This document shows, one piece after another, positions 29,661-42,461 of a DNA stretch of 64,000 nt. The stretch lies in contig CM060199.1 in the NCBI GenBank assembly GCA_030562195.1, positions 28,974,338-29,038,337 on the forward strand, given 5' to 3'. How positions within the stretch are numbered: the first letter of the stretch is position 1; the number at the start of each line of letters is the position of its first letter. The notes beneath the pieces are model-generated. The model was not told the DNA's origin. It worked only from the letters and a program-made list of their open reading frames with translations, and did not search any database. The translations under genes were made by a program, and so were the position numbers. This stretch comes from Nipponacmea schrenckii. Its lineage: Eukaryota > Mollusca > Gastropoda > Lottiidae.

Positions 29661-29829
29661 GTGATTTCGCTCAAGATATGTGGTTTTTCTACTAGTTTTA
29701 TTGGTCTGGTCATGTCGGTGTTATCATCATCAACCAACAACATGGCTGACGCCCACTTTATGTTCGAGATTTAACAACAACAACAACACGATGTCGGCTT
29801 CGGAAGAAATTCAAAATATTGTCGTCGAC

Positions 29830-30395
29830 CCTGTCCGTCGGTCCGTCGGTCTGTCGGTGTGTCGGTCCGTCAAGACACTATGGAAGCTAAAATTTTCTAT
29901 GGATTTTAATGAAACTTAGTATGAGCATTGGTATTGATAAGACGGCGGTCAAGTTTGATTTTTTTATGAACGGTTTTCGAGTTATTGCCCCTGCCTCTAT
30001 ATTTGTTGTAGTTCGAATTTGACGCTTTTTCAATAAACGGTTCTTGAGTTATTGCCCTTGACTTAGTTACATCAAGTCAAAATTTATTGTTAATGCAATA
30101 CAAGCTACAATTTTCAATGGATTTTTTATGAAACTTGGTGTGAGCATTTGAATTGATATGACTTCGGTCAAGTTCGAATTTGACGATTTTTTTTGATGAA
30201 CAGTTTTTGAGTTATTGCCCTTGACTTAGTAAAATTGCATCAAAATTCTATTGTGGTTGTAATAAGAAGCTTCATTTTCAAAGGATTTTGATGGAACTTG
30301 GTGTAAGCATTTGAATTGATAAGACAGTAGTCAAGTTTGAATTTGACGACTTTTTTTAATGAATGGTTTTTGAGTTTTTGCCCTTGACTTCAATA
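29830..30395. repeat. Tandem repeat of about 162 bp plus GTCGGTCCGTC run
   Basis: GTCCGTCGGTC units at 29836-29870 are followed by copies containing TCAAGTTTGAATTTGACG and GAGTTATTGCCCTTGAC (the latter at about 30047, 30210 and 30372). Such units are widespread in molluscan genomes as I know them. Confidence 0.7.
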
Positions 30396-32600
30396 TTCAG
30401 TTAATAATAATTATAACTTTATTTCGTACTTTAGAAAATACTATGGTACAGGCACTGGTCTAAATATACAATTAATTTATATACAAATATATAATATAAA
30501 TATAAATGTGAGTTCATGATTTATGATAATAACGTTATGGTTTCGTCAATAGTTAGAACAAATTGGTTTTTTGATATACGGTAATATAAAAGAAGTAGAC
30601 TTTATTTTCGTGCTGTGATGGATAAGACATTAGGATAGGGTAGTAGTTATAAACATTTACATAGATGGATAAATAATATATTAGATATGAATAATAGTTG
30701 TTAACATTAATGTACAATACACAGATAAATTTATAATATAATATATATAGAATATAGGTATAGATAGAAGGAAAGTATAAACATAAGTTGTAAACATACA
30801 TAGTACAAACTTAAATAGATAAAAATTATAATTTGATATTTATATTGACAAGATTTGGTTCCTAACTTTTAGTGCTTTATATATAAACATAGCTAGCGAA
30901 TTTACCGTTGTTTCTGTTAATGTTTTTTGAAAGTCCATCTTGCGACCTAGTATCAAATTCCTGCTGCCATGATGAAGCCAGCGTATGTACCAGCCTCAAC
31001 TAGTAAAGTTACCTCCCTAATTATTTTATAGCCAATATAAATGAAAGAATTCTACCGCTGTGTACTGTGCTCCTCTTCGCGATCCCTACAGGTACATTGC
31101 TATGTGAACAGCGTTCTAGTCACTGGGTAATTCTCAGTGCGGATTAGTTAACGTCAGATGGGGGGGGGCAAGATACGCTTTGGTTGCCCTGATTTCCAAA
31201 TTAATGAAAATTGTTGACAGTTCTGGCCGGGGTTTTTCATGCCGTAACCCTCAAACGTTTGGTTCCGCATTTATGAAATTGTGCCCAAAAAAGTTGGTTC
31301 GTAGCCCATGCCCCCCTTCTGCAGGATTCGAAAAACATAGTGGTTTAGCCATGTCTTGAGACAACGTACGGTGCACTTTGCTTGTTAAAAAAATAGAGAA
31401 ATAACCCGAATCTTAGCTGGTCGTGAACGGCAGTTTGAACCCTGATAGTAGATTTTTTTTATTGGATGGTTTTTATCTCTCTGATATATGAAGTATAGTG
31501 ATTATTTAGTCAGGATACAGTACAGCCTTCTGTTCCTAACAAGATGAACTAAGTAGTCAGCTGCTGTTGGAGAATGCGATCACCGAAGGTATTGCAAATC
31601 TTTTACGGAAGTTAGTTCCTGGCTTGTTATTCCCGAATCACGAACCTGGAGCCAGTTCCTTGTTCGTTATTCGCTAATCACGAACAACAAACAACGAAAC
31701 TGGAACTAACTTTACGTGGCCTATCATGATTAGGTCGTACTGTTCATATTTTTTTAATCGAAGTGACTATTCGCACTTATAAGTAGGCTATAGCCAGTGC
31801 TGAGACAACCACCGTGACACATCCAAGGGAATAATACATAAGAAAGAGCCGTAACTGTAGCCTGTTCCTTAAAAATAAAGAATCGTTTGATTCAGCATAC
31901 ATACCCTAATGCTCAGAATTTTGTAATATTCCGAAAATTTCCATTCATTTCCAATATAGGTTTTTCGGACTAATTCCTATTATTTTTGGGTCAATTTCAA
32001 TGAAACTGAAATACATTTGTCTGGTGTTTGTAAATATTTAGAGAAAATTTAAATTCCTAAAATCAAAATCAGTTAAATAAGACAGTATTCAAAACTGACA
32101 ACAATGCGTTGAAAATGAAATCGAAATGAGATTTTTTTTTCAGTTCATCAAATGTACCGTTAACCCCAGATATTGCTGATGTTCCTTCCAAATCAACGAT
32201 TCAGGAACCTCCCGAGGATGATTGAAGATGAGGAAAGATTGAACCGACAAGGTGAAAAAGTTTCTGATTTAACATAAAGTGCATCTTGTTGTTGAGAAGC
32301 CGTTGCCGCACGCTTTTCGCTGACTGACAGTGTGACCGTATATTTGTTCCTCATAATAAATTAATAAATAGTCCAAAAGGAACAAATATTATCATAATAA
32401 ATGATCTCAGTCGAACTCTTATTACATGATATTGGGTTTTCGGGGAAGCACTAGAATTTTACAAATGGAACAATTATTATAAAACAAATGAACAGTTATT
32501 ATAGTGGAACATATAAATCGTCAGAACAGCGCTTGTGAAAAATTATTTACAGTGGGTTTATATTCCTATTATATATTATAGGAACCTATTCGATTTTATA
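30396..32600. other. Non-coding, AT-rich
   Basis: Low-complexity TA-rich DNA to about 30870, then unique sequence. A 104-bp inverted structure lies at 31609-31712 (AAGTTAGTTCC ... GGAACTAACTT) with an internal direct repeat of TTGTTATTC..AATCACGAAC. No coding evidence. Confidence 0.5.
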
Positions 32601-33207
32601 AATGAAATTATGATTGGAGACAACAACAGGATAAGTTCAGTGACAGGGTCGACCGAACCTGCCATCATGTCGAAGGTGAGTAATTATTTTGCTGATTCAA
32701 TTAAAAATAAAAGTGTCTTCAATCCCACTCATGTCCATGTGATCCCACGATTTGTGATTGGTATGGGGCCGTTTTAATTGGATACCAATAGATACCAATC
32801 AAACTCCTCGATCCCACTGGTAAAAAGTAGTGCTGGAAAGTAGTGTTCATTATGTTCTCAACATCACGTCTGATTATTATCTGATGATCTGCACCATAGG
32901 CTTTGTAGCGTGTGGGGAATAGAGATATGTTCAGAGGAACTGTTTCTGCCTCATTAAATTACAAAATTACATCGTACCGGTAATGTTAAATTTATTCAGA
33001 AAAGAAATGGAGTTTTACGTCCTGCTTTTCTGCACCTAATTGAGCTAATGAGGACGGGCAAACGCCATGCAATGTGCAATGAGGGAAATTTTTGCAAGGA
33101 CAGCGGCATAAGCCTTCTCTTATTATCGATTTCTAACTGTCGAATAGAAGAAAAGAACACAATAATTTTGTACCACCGACACCTGTCAAGACTAACTTTC
33201 TTTACAG

Positions 33208-34145
33208 GCTTCAATATCAACGACAAGTGGCTTATGCAGTCCAAGTCTGAAGAGGACCAGAAACCAGCACTTTCCGGAATTGCTTCGACACTGGTATGTT
33301 GTTTTGTGTGATGAGAACTAAATTAATTCCGTGACATAAAATAAGTGTTGGGAATAAGTTTTATTTATATCACGTGACCATGTGACGCAGATTTTTTTGT
33401 CTGCGCGCACATTCTTTGATATTGGCCGATTGATTGAATTCTTGAAAAAAAACCATCGAACCCAATACGTGCCGAACTACAAAAATATCTATCTTTCCGA
33501 ATATATCGGGTTTTGGTGGATCCGAGGTAAATAAATATGTGTGCACCCGCGAAGGTGAGTAAAATCCCCAATTTCTGGTGCCTATTGTTTCTGACTCTCC
33601 CCAGCCTTAATTCTGGCAAAATAGCTAACAGAGGCTGGTGTATAGAGACAGTAAAATTCGGACTAGGTGAGAACCTACATGTATCTCCTGAGAAAGGGAA
33701 CTTGTTTCCCGGCTAGGAGTTACGTTTAAAGCCAAATGGAATATGTTAGCCAGTAATTTTGGAAAGTTTTACATCACCGATGAAATATTAGGCCTGTGGT
33801 CCAATCAATCTTCCCAGTCTGCTCAACCACCTCTGCACATTTTGCTATTAACCTTGAGCTATCCCTTGGGTTGATCCACTTCAACCTTGTCGCTTATATG
33901 AAGAGTGTTAACTGTCATGGGTCAATTTATTCCTCTAATTTGCGGATCAAATCCGCTTCCTGCCTTGTATTGCAACCTGTATACCCCCTTTAATAAATAT
34001 CATTGATCCATCATCTATATTTTTACAGGATTCGCAATCAACATTAAATCGGTTATCGCAATCAGGATCAGGCAGAAATGCTAGCATCACTGCCAGGTCT
34101 GAGGACCACCGAAATCAAGCACCTCCTGGAAATGATTGTACACCG
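33208..34145 (+). other. Two candidate exons upstream of a protease-like exon
   Basis: 33208-33293 (86 nt) and 34029-34145 (117 nt) are open and bounded by TTTACAG and GTATG/GTAAG splice sites; the second reads DSQSTLNRLSQSGSG and joins phase 0 to the next exon at 34494. A similar exon may end at 32672 (GTGAGT). The residues are low-complexity Ser/Asn-rich linker. Confidence 0.4.
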
Positions 34146-34493
34146 GTAAGTTGTAGCTGATGTAAAGGATAAACGCCTCCGAATTCCCACGCACCACACA
34201 TTGTGCAGTAATTTACCGACGAGGGGCAGTCCATAATGTTTGCTATATGTTACATCTTGGAGGAATATACTGGCAGTATATTAAATTACATATACGTCAC
34301 ATAAATATGTAGTCAGCTTCATCGAAGTGGGATTGGAGGGGGGGGGGGCATGATGGTCGTGCAGAGCAGCAACAGTTCTTTCTTTTGAGGCTTGTTGGAA
34401 TGACATCATAAAGAAATGCATCATATAATAGGGCTTACAAGATCTCAATCTCTGCCTTTATGAACTTCTCTATCCTAAACTTGTATTTTTTAG

Positions 34494-35141
34494 GTTTATT
34501 GGAACAAGGCCGTTATCGGTGACTTCCACCAGGCATCAGAAGATATCTTTTTCCACAGTGCTGCTGGTTCCCAGTGTAGTTCCATGAGCATAATGGCAGT
34601 TATTTATGCTGTCAACAGAGCACCAATCACCTGGGAAAAACAAGATCTGCACAAAATACTCGAAGAAGGGAATTGCATTCACTTGTCAATCCTTGACAAA
34701 TTAGGCTGGCCAGAAAGAAGAAATGATACAAATCTTGCAATGGATGAGTTCCCGGAAACACTTGAGTGTAAGATAAATGGAAAAAAAGTAAGATGCAGCA
34801 TAAGTCTTCTTCCGAATGCAAAGTATGCATTCGATCTAACAAAGGTTATCTCCAGTTCTACAAAGCAACATCCAGATCACTAATTCATTTTGCGGATTGA
34901 AGATAAATTTCGTTCTATAATTAGAGGTGGTGATGGAACAATTAGTCTCTCTTCGATAGCCATGCCTGTGACGCAAGGGGTCGACAGGATCCACATGGCG
35001 GAGCATGTATAATGCACTTCTGTGATGTCATGAAGTTGCTAAAGCATGTGACGAAATTGGCTCCAGTTCCTGGGCGAGAACAAATAGATGTTTATCCTGT
35101 GGATGTGAATATATTAGGTGAAGTTGAAGACCATGTTGAAG
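34494..35141 (+). pseudogene. QC/FDSH-type cysteine-protease exon (herpes-tegument C76-like fold), broken
   Basis: Acceptor TTTTTTAG before 34494 and donor GTAAGG after 35141. Reads GDFHQASEDIFFHSAAGSQC with the nucleophile Cys in GSQCSSM, then WEKQDLHKILEEGNCIHL, and further on FDSHACDARGRQDPHGGAC carrying the Asp and His. This pattern matches the peptidase C76-like domains common in uncharacterised cnidarian and mollusc proteins. A TAA at about 34881 and a 2-base TC insertion at about 34955 interrupt it. Confidence 0.6.
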
Positions 35142-35725
35142 GTAAGGAATGATTTTGCTATGAGGCTTTTAATGGGGGTCTGCATCTTGAAGGAGCAGGC
35201 TAGATTCATAAATTGATATGGCCGACATGAAATCATTATCCTACATTTTTTTCCAATAAATCACATAAATGGCTAGGAGGCCTATCCTACTAATTGAGAA
35301 AAGTGAAAATCAACTACCAGCATAAGGACTGCCTTCGTTATTGCATAGAAGAATTCATCCATGGTTATTGCCAGTAGGCTCAGCAATAAGCATAACCATG
35401 CGAACCTTAGGAGTCAGGAACAGCGCGTGCAAAACCGGAAAAACGACTGTTGGTGAAATTAATATGTGGTGATGTGTTTTAGGCAGCTGGAAGTTCATAT
35501 ACCGAGCCTCGGTGCGATGACATGGTTGCAGTTTCAGGATTCTTCGTATTGCTACACCCTAGCAACTCGGTCTTTTTAAGGAATAGTAGGTATCAGCGAT
35601 GTCAGTGTATACAATTTAGGTTAATTAGCATCAGGTCGCATTCATCCTACGTACTAATGTGATTCACTGAATTAAGAGGGATGTGGTCCTATACATTATA
35701 ACTTTCTATCTATCTTCTCTTTCAG

Positions 35726-36890
35726 AATACATCAAGTATGGATGTGTTTCCAATCCATATTTGGAATCAGACGACAACCTTTGTGAAGAAAAATTAGGTA
35801 ATTGATAAGATTGATATGGGGCGCCATGTGGGGATTATTTACTTAAATTATATCAAATAGTAATTTGCTTGTTTCATGACTTGTATCATGCAAATAAGAA
35901 TGCTTCATACTCATGGTTTCACAAATAATTCTAAATTATTCACCTCCATTGTTTTAAAACAGATCGGGGTCCATTATTATTATTTGAGACCATAAAACGT
36001 TGAAGAAAATCATTTTTTCGTGAGTGGTGAAATTACTATCATCGTTAGTTTTTCGATTTGAGCCTTACTTGTGTAGCGAACATGAACCACGTCTGCTGCG
36101 ACCATTTTAAAGCAAACAAACAGACAAATAATCAGATTTTGTTGAAGATATTAGAGATTATCAAAAAAGGACCCAAAATTTGAATGATTATATTTTCGGG
36201 AAATTTTCAAAAAATAAAGAACAATATTTCTTATTTATGTTGTATCTCAGGGGCCAATCCCCCAGGGGGGTTACCCCCATTAAGTGTGTAGCACATCAGC
36301 AAAAATTGCGTGTAAGTGGAGTAGAGGTTTTTCACGTAGCGTCAGGGCTAGTAAGCCCCCTATTTGACGACAAACCCCACAGAAAGCCCACGGGATTCAA
36401 TGAAAATACACCCGATCCAGCGTGTGGCCCAAATGTCCCACAGAAAGTCCCTGCGCAACGGATTCCCCGCGCCCTGCTGTTGGAATTCACCCTGCATTAA
36501 GTGTTTACCGCCACTGCTTACGGCCAAAGAAGACTGAGCCCGATAAAAAAGAGATTGAAAGGACCCAGCTGTATTAGGGGCTTGTAGAAAAACTGGAGTA
36601 CGTTGACATGCTACACAATAAATTGGGAAGTGAACCCCCTTTCGATTGACAAGACGCGCAATGCTGCAATCACAAGCTGGCTGTCAATAAGTTGTTTCCT
36701 CATTTATTAATTCCCTATTATTCTTCTGATGGCAATACGGGGAATTAGGATTAACATTTGCGATTGCTTCTGAAATATATATGTTCTCTTTCAGAATATA
36801 TAGAGTATGAATGTTCCGCTATAGGGGATGTAGAATCCCATGACAAACCGTGCAGTTCCACTCCGCTGTTTTCGGCACTTCAGAAGTAGT
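35726..36890 (+). other. Two homologous exons: tandem exon duplication
   Basis: 35726-35797 (EYIKYGCVS...) and the start of the exon at 36795 (EYIEYECSA...) both follow TTCTCTTTCAG, start in phase 1 and encode similar acidic Cys-containing peptides. Exon duplication in the same gene as the protease exon. The second runs into a TAG at about 36890. Confidence 0.5.
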
Positions 36891-37769
36891 TAAACAAAAT
36901 TGGGATCAAAGACAACAAGAGTCAACGTCAGTTTCAGCGATTTGTCTTTGGTGTCAATCAGCAAGATGGTCTGGTGGATTGCAAAAACAAAGATGCTCTC
37001 AGACAGAACTGTCTGAGATTCGGTCTGAAATGTGCAGATTAGAAGCTAGACTATTGGATGTGAAAGAAGAAAATTATGACTCCAAATTCAGGGCGTACTT
37101 GAAGAAAAATCAACCTACACTGGCCGAAAGTATGTTGGTCGACAAGAGAGTTGAAGCTGGGATGCCACTTGGAAATGAAGGTGGCATACCACAGAGGTGT
37201 TTTTCCAACCAGTCCGAAAGTCTTAATAATATATTGACGAGACGCAAACAGGCAGTCATGAACGGACCAAAGAAATTATCCGTTATGCCTAAACTCGGGT
37301 TTGTGAAAGATGTGTGCAGCAGCAACGGGCGGAACTTGCCCTTGCCCTTAGTGGATCAAGTGACATCTATGAGTTGTCAAGTGATGCAGCATACCTGGGG
37401 GTAGAACAGCGTATTTGGAATTCGTGGTCAGAAGGGCAACGAAGAGAATATTTTCAGTCTTTCGATAAACTCACAATGAAAGATGTGGCAATTCCAGTTC
37501 AAAAAGAGCAGCCATCACCTCATGAACGGAGAAGATTTTCCGAGGATGTTGTTCAGGCCTTGATCGAAGTCACAACATTATCCAAGGGATTATTGAATGC
37601 CTTGGTCAAAGAAGCTGAAGATCGTCTCAGCCTACCAAACGCCATTTCGGATATTCCTGCTCTGGATCAAAATACAAAGACAAGAAAATTTCTCGTAGCC
37701 TCAACCGCAACAAAATGTAAATACGTCACCTGCACTTTGTACACTAACCATGTTCGGTGCGCTGTATAG
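36891..37769 (+). pseudogene. 3' part of the protease-domain gene, transposase-like region, frameshifted
   Basis: In three frames: QRQFQRFVFGVNQQDGLVDC, then AGMPLGNEGGIPQRCFSNQS followed by ESLNNILTRRKQAV, then YLGVEQRIWNSWSEGQRREY. The segment with P..F.sNqsESlNn.L recalls the region after the MULE-type transposase core in uncharacterised invertebrate proteins. At least two stops and two shifts. Function not assigned. Confidence 0.4.
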
Positions 37770-40576
37770 TAGAAATTCACGTTCATAGTAATCATACATA
37801 TTTAGAGTATAAATAATAATATATTTGTATATATATGGTACAAATAAGTGATATTTATCGAAAAATCTGAGATTTAGTATCATAATAATAATAATGATAA
37901 TGGGGAGGGACTATATGGGGCTCAAACAGGATCCAGTCCTCAAGCACCTGTGACTGGTGCCTTGTTAAATTTATAATGGTTTCTTGTACTTACGATGTTC
38001 TCTGTAAACATTCTGTTCTGTACTTCTTGTTTATTACGCATTTCGACTTTGGTCGAAAACGTATTGTAATCGTTCGGATTATTATATTTTTTTTTTTGAA
38101 ATTCTCGATTGAGTTTACAGACAAACTGGTAAAATTTACAGAACAAAACAGGAAGTTATATCTCTTACCGGAAATGCGAACCGAAAGTTGAGTTTTTGTT
38201 GCTTTAGCAAGTTTATTTACAGTTCGATTTTGACCAAATTTTCAGATTTGAAAACTTCAATGTATTGGTCAACTAAAAACTATAGGTTATATGCAATTCG
38301 GTTAAATCTTTTACCCACGATTTGCAATTCAATATTCAAGGGTCATCGGCATAAATTTCAGAGTGTGATTTCTCGTTTAATATAAATGGTAAAATTTTGA
38401 AACTTTACCAGTTGATAGACGATATGATTATGATTTTTGAAAAATTAAAAAAAAATTCGACTTCCGGTTTAGCTTCAAATGACGTAATTACGTAACTTCC
38501 GGTCTATAACAGCTAGGTGAAAAGTGAAAACTGTTTTATAAATAACTTGTCAATAGTAATCGATTTGACCTAAATAATTTAGTCAAGCTGCCATATCGGT
38601 CGCCATTTTGAATTTTCGTTACAATTCTTAAAGCCGAAATTCAGACACTAGACCGATTTCGATGAAATTTAGCACATAGATACATTTGATCATTATCTAC
38701 CTTTTCTAGTAGGCCGATTTTTAAATTTCGTATTTTTTTTCGAATTATTCAAATTTCGATTTTTTCAAATTTAGGTCACTTTAACGGCTACTGAAGGTGT
38801 GACCCACTAAATCTATGACCTTTAAAATTAAGTCAAATAATTACGTATTTCGACTTTGGCGAAAACGTATTGTAATCGTTCGGATTATTTTATTTTTTTT
38901 TTGTAATTCTTGGATGAGTTTGCAGACAAACTGGTAAAAGGTGCAGAAATTCTAAATCTACAGTTGATCTTAGAATGATTTCTATTATCAAATAAAACAA
39001 AACCGGAAGTTCTATCTCTGACAGGAAGTGAGAACCGGAAGTTCACATCTATGAGTTGTCAAGTGATGCAGCATACCTGGGGGTAGAACAGCGTATTTGG
39101 AATTCGTGGTCAGAAGGGCAACGAAGAGAATATTTTCAGTCTTTCGATAAACTCACAATGAAAGATGTGGCAATTCCAGTTCAAAAAGAGCAGCCATCAC
39201 CTCATGAACGGAGAAGATTTTCCGAGGATGTTGTTCAGGCCTTGATCGAAGTCACAACATTATCCAAGGGATTATTGAATGCCTTGGTCAAAGAAGCTGA
39301 AGATCGTCTCAGCCTACAAAACGCCATTTCGGATATTCCTGCTCTGGATCAAAATACAAAGACAAGAAAATTTCTCGTAGCCTCAACCGCAACAAAATGT
39401 AAATACGTCACCTGCACTTTGTACACTAACCATGTTCGGTGCGCTGTATAGTAGAAATTCGCGTTCATAGTAATCATACATATTTAGAGTATAAATAATA
39501 ATATATTAGTATATATATGGTACAAATAAGTGATATTTATCGAAAAATCTGAGATTTAGGATCATAATAATAATAATGATAATGGGGAGGGACTATATGG
39601 GGCTCAAACAGGATCCAGTCCTCAAGCACCTGTGACTGGTGCCTTGTTAAATTTATAATGGTTTCTTGTACTTACGATGTTCTCTGTAAATATTTCTGTT
39701 CTGTACTTCTTGTTTATTACGCATTTCGACTTTGGTCGAAAACGTATTGTAATCGTTCGGATTATTATATTTTTTTTTTGAAATTCTCGATTGAGTTTAC
39801 AGACAAACTGGTAAAATTTACAGAACAAAACAGGAAGTTATATCTCTTACCGGAAATGCGAACCGAAAGTTGAGTTTTTGTTGCTTTAGCAAGTTTATTT
39901 ACAGTTCGATTTTGACCAAATTTTCAGATTTGAAAACTTCAATGTATTGGTCAACTAAAAACTATAGGTTATATGCAATTCGGTTAAATCTTTTACCCAC
40001 GATTTGCAATTCAATATTCAAGGGTCATCGGCATAAATTTCAGAGTGTGATTTCTCGTTTAATATAAATGGTAAAATTTTGAAACTTTACCAGTTGATAG
40101 ACGATATGATTATGATTTTTGAAAAATTTGAAAAAAAAATTCGACTGCCGGTTTAGCTTCAAATGACGTAATTACGTAACTTCCGGTCTATAACAGCTAG
40201 GTGAAAAGTGAAAACTGTTTTATAAATAACTTGTCAATAGTAATCGATTTGACCTAAATAATTTAGTCAAGCTGCCATATCGGTCGCCATTTTGAATTTT
40301 CGTTACAATTCTTAAAGCCGAAATTCAGACACTAGACCGATTTCGATGAAATTTAGCACATAGATACATTTGATCATTATCTACCTTTTCTAGTAGGCCG
40401 ATTTTTAAATTTCGTATTTTTTTTCGAATTATTCAAATTTCGATTTTTTCAAATTTAGGTCACTTTAACGGCTACTGAAGGTGTGACCCACTAAATCTAT
40501 GACCTTTAAAATTAAGTCAAATAATTACGTATTCGACTTTGGCGAAAACGTATTGTAATCGTTCGGATTATTTTAT
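37364..40576. repeat. 1.68-kb tandem duplication including the last exon
   Basis: 37364-39045 and 39046-40576 are nearly identical at an offset of 1682 bp. The duplicated exon is at 39056-39451, differing from 37374-37769 by about one residue (LSLPN versus LSLQN). Each unit itself contains an inner direct repeat: the word CGAAAACGTATTGTAATCGTTCGG occurs near 38047, 38862, 39737 and 40545. High identity means a recent event. Confidence 0.92.
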
Positions 40577-40586
40577 TTTATTTTTT

Positions 40587-40611
40587 GCAGTGCGTTCTTC
40601 GAACGCACTGC
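40587..40611. repeat. Perfect 11-bp stem hairpin GCAGTGCGTTC/GAACGCACTGC
   Basis: Loop TTC. Lies at the right end of the tandem duplication, just before a T-rich tract. Confidence 0.85.
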
Positions 40612-42212
40612 TTTGTTTTCGAAATGACTTTTTTTTTTTTTTTTGTCTCTTTCTGGTCACGCTCCCCAGCCATAACTGCAAATGTCTTACACAATCTGGC
40701 GTGAAATTGTAACGTAATCATGTGCTCGTTGTTGTTTAAATGTAAAATGATGCATTTTTGTTCTACCGGAAATGACGTAGAACGTCACAAATTTTATTTT
40801 TGTTTACTAACTCACGGCTCGTTATTTTATCCAATCTGGTTCGGACTTTTTTTATTTACTACTTATAACTTAGATTTACATAATAGCAGTTTAAAAATTT
40901 TGAAATTTTTACTTTTGTTGCTGACTTTTGAATTTTAAAATTTAACACTTTTTCTAACTTTTGCAATTTTGATTAGATCGAAATCAAAATTTGCAGTTAG
41001 ATAAACATTTTTCTTGTCAAGAAAAATCTGTTTTCAAAATGTCGACATCACTTCCGGTTTCGGCGTCATACGTCGCTAAACTTCGAATTTTCACTTCCGG
41101 AATTCTAAAGATTTTTGAATTTTTTTTTTTGCAATTAGTTACTATTAACCCATAATGATTTTATAATTAACAAAAATTGAACCGGAAGTAACAGATCAGT
41201 CGCCATCATGAAACCACTTACTTTTGTAAAGTGAAAAATTGGGCCTTAGGGGTTAATCGGACAATTGTAATTTTGATGTCTATGTAATCTTCAATCGATT
41301 GCTAACAATTCTTAGGAAGCCGAATTTTGAATTTCGATTTAGCTTACCTTTCATTTCCTGTTCTTTTTTTTCACTCAGTGCCTAATTTTCCAACGTTCAT
41401 ATATCGTGACCTTGACCTTTGGTGACCATGTGACCTGCACAAAAGTTGTTGCCCTTGTCGAGATCTATCCATTGATGTCTTCATTTGTGTTGTGAAATGT
41501 CAACTTCCGGTTTTACAGCCATTTGAAAATTGCACTTTTTAACTTCGAAGAGCTCTGTCACGTGACCTCATTTACATACGTCAAAATTTCTTTTATGTCC
41601 TTATTACGCGTAATTTATTCTTTCCAATGGTGTATAACACTTTATATTTTGATCAAAATTGCGCTTTTAAATATTAGAAAATTTTGTTCTTAGTTCTATA
41701 TTAATTGTGCGTGATTTATGAAAAAGCACGTGTTTTTTTTTTAAATTTACGTCTTATTTTTTCACAAAAATTGGTAGATGAGTAGACAAAAAATTATCAT
41801 TAAAGATTCCGATAAAACATTTTCCGAAATTAGCCGGAAACGTCCGAAAATGACCAAAAAATGAAGAAAATCACAGAAATCGGAATTTTCGGATTAAATT
41901 TTTGCACAAACTTGCAATTTTTTTATTCCACAGAATTAGTACCATCAATATCTTCATTTTGTATGTATGCCATATATGCAAATTCCTAACCGTTTGATCG
42001 CCATCTTGAAATATGCAAATTATTGGAAAAATACTACTCGTCCGCCATTTTTAATCCTATTTTTTCAGACTTGTTTTAAAATATAATTTGGATAATTATC
42101 TAGGTCCTCTAGTGGCATATTTTTCGATTTCAAATTTGTCTTTGGACCAGGTCCTGCCAAAGTTTTTCAAAACTGACTTCCGTCTGAAAGTTCATAACTT
42201 TTGAACTCTACC
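40612..42212. other. Non-coding repeat DNA
   Basis: Contains CCGGAAGT words and a 'GTGACCTTGACCTTTGGTGA' segment (about 41407) that has relatives near 43230. No coding evidence. Confidence 0.5.
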
Positions 42213-42225
42213 ATATGCATCCTTT

Positions 42226-42448
42226 TGATCTCAAAACAACATCATCAGAGAGGCACTGGACTGGAATCCCCAAGGGCATAGAAGACAAGGACGACCTTTA
42301 CATAGCTTGAAAAGAATAAGACTGAAAGAGCTAGGAAGGATTGGCAAGACCTGGAATGAAGCAAAAAGAACAGCTCATAATAGAGTGAGATGGAGAAAGT
42401 CTGTAGCAGCCCTATTCTCCGCAAGGAACGAAGAGGACTAACTTACTA
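42226..42448 (+). mobile_element. 5'-truncated LINE insertion, C-terminal RT codons only
   Basis: Exact 13-bp target duplication ATATGCATCCTTT at 42213-42225 and 42449-42461. The frame 42241-42441 ends a reverse transcriptase: REALDWNPQGHRRQGRP, GKTWNEAKRTAHNRVRWRKS and a stop. The GRPxxxW...gktW.eA..ahnRvrWR tail is typical of CR1/jockey-group LINEs. Confidence 0.85.
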
Positions 42449-42461
42449 ATATGCATCCTTT

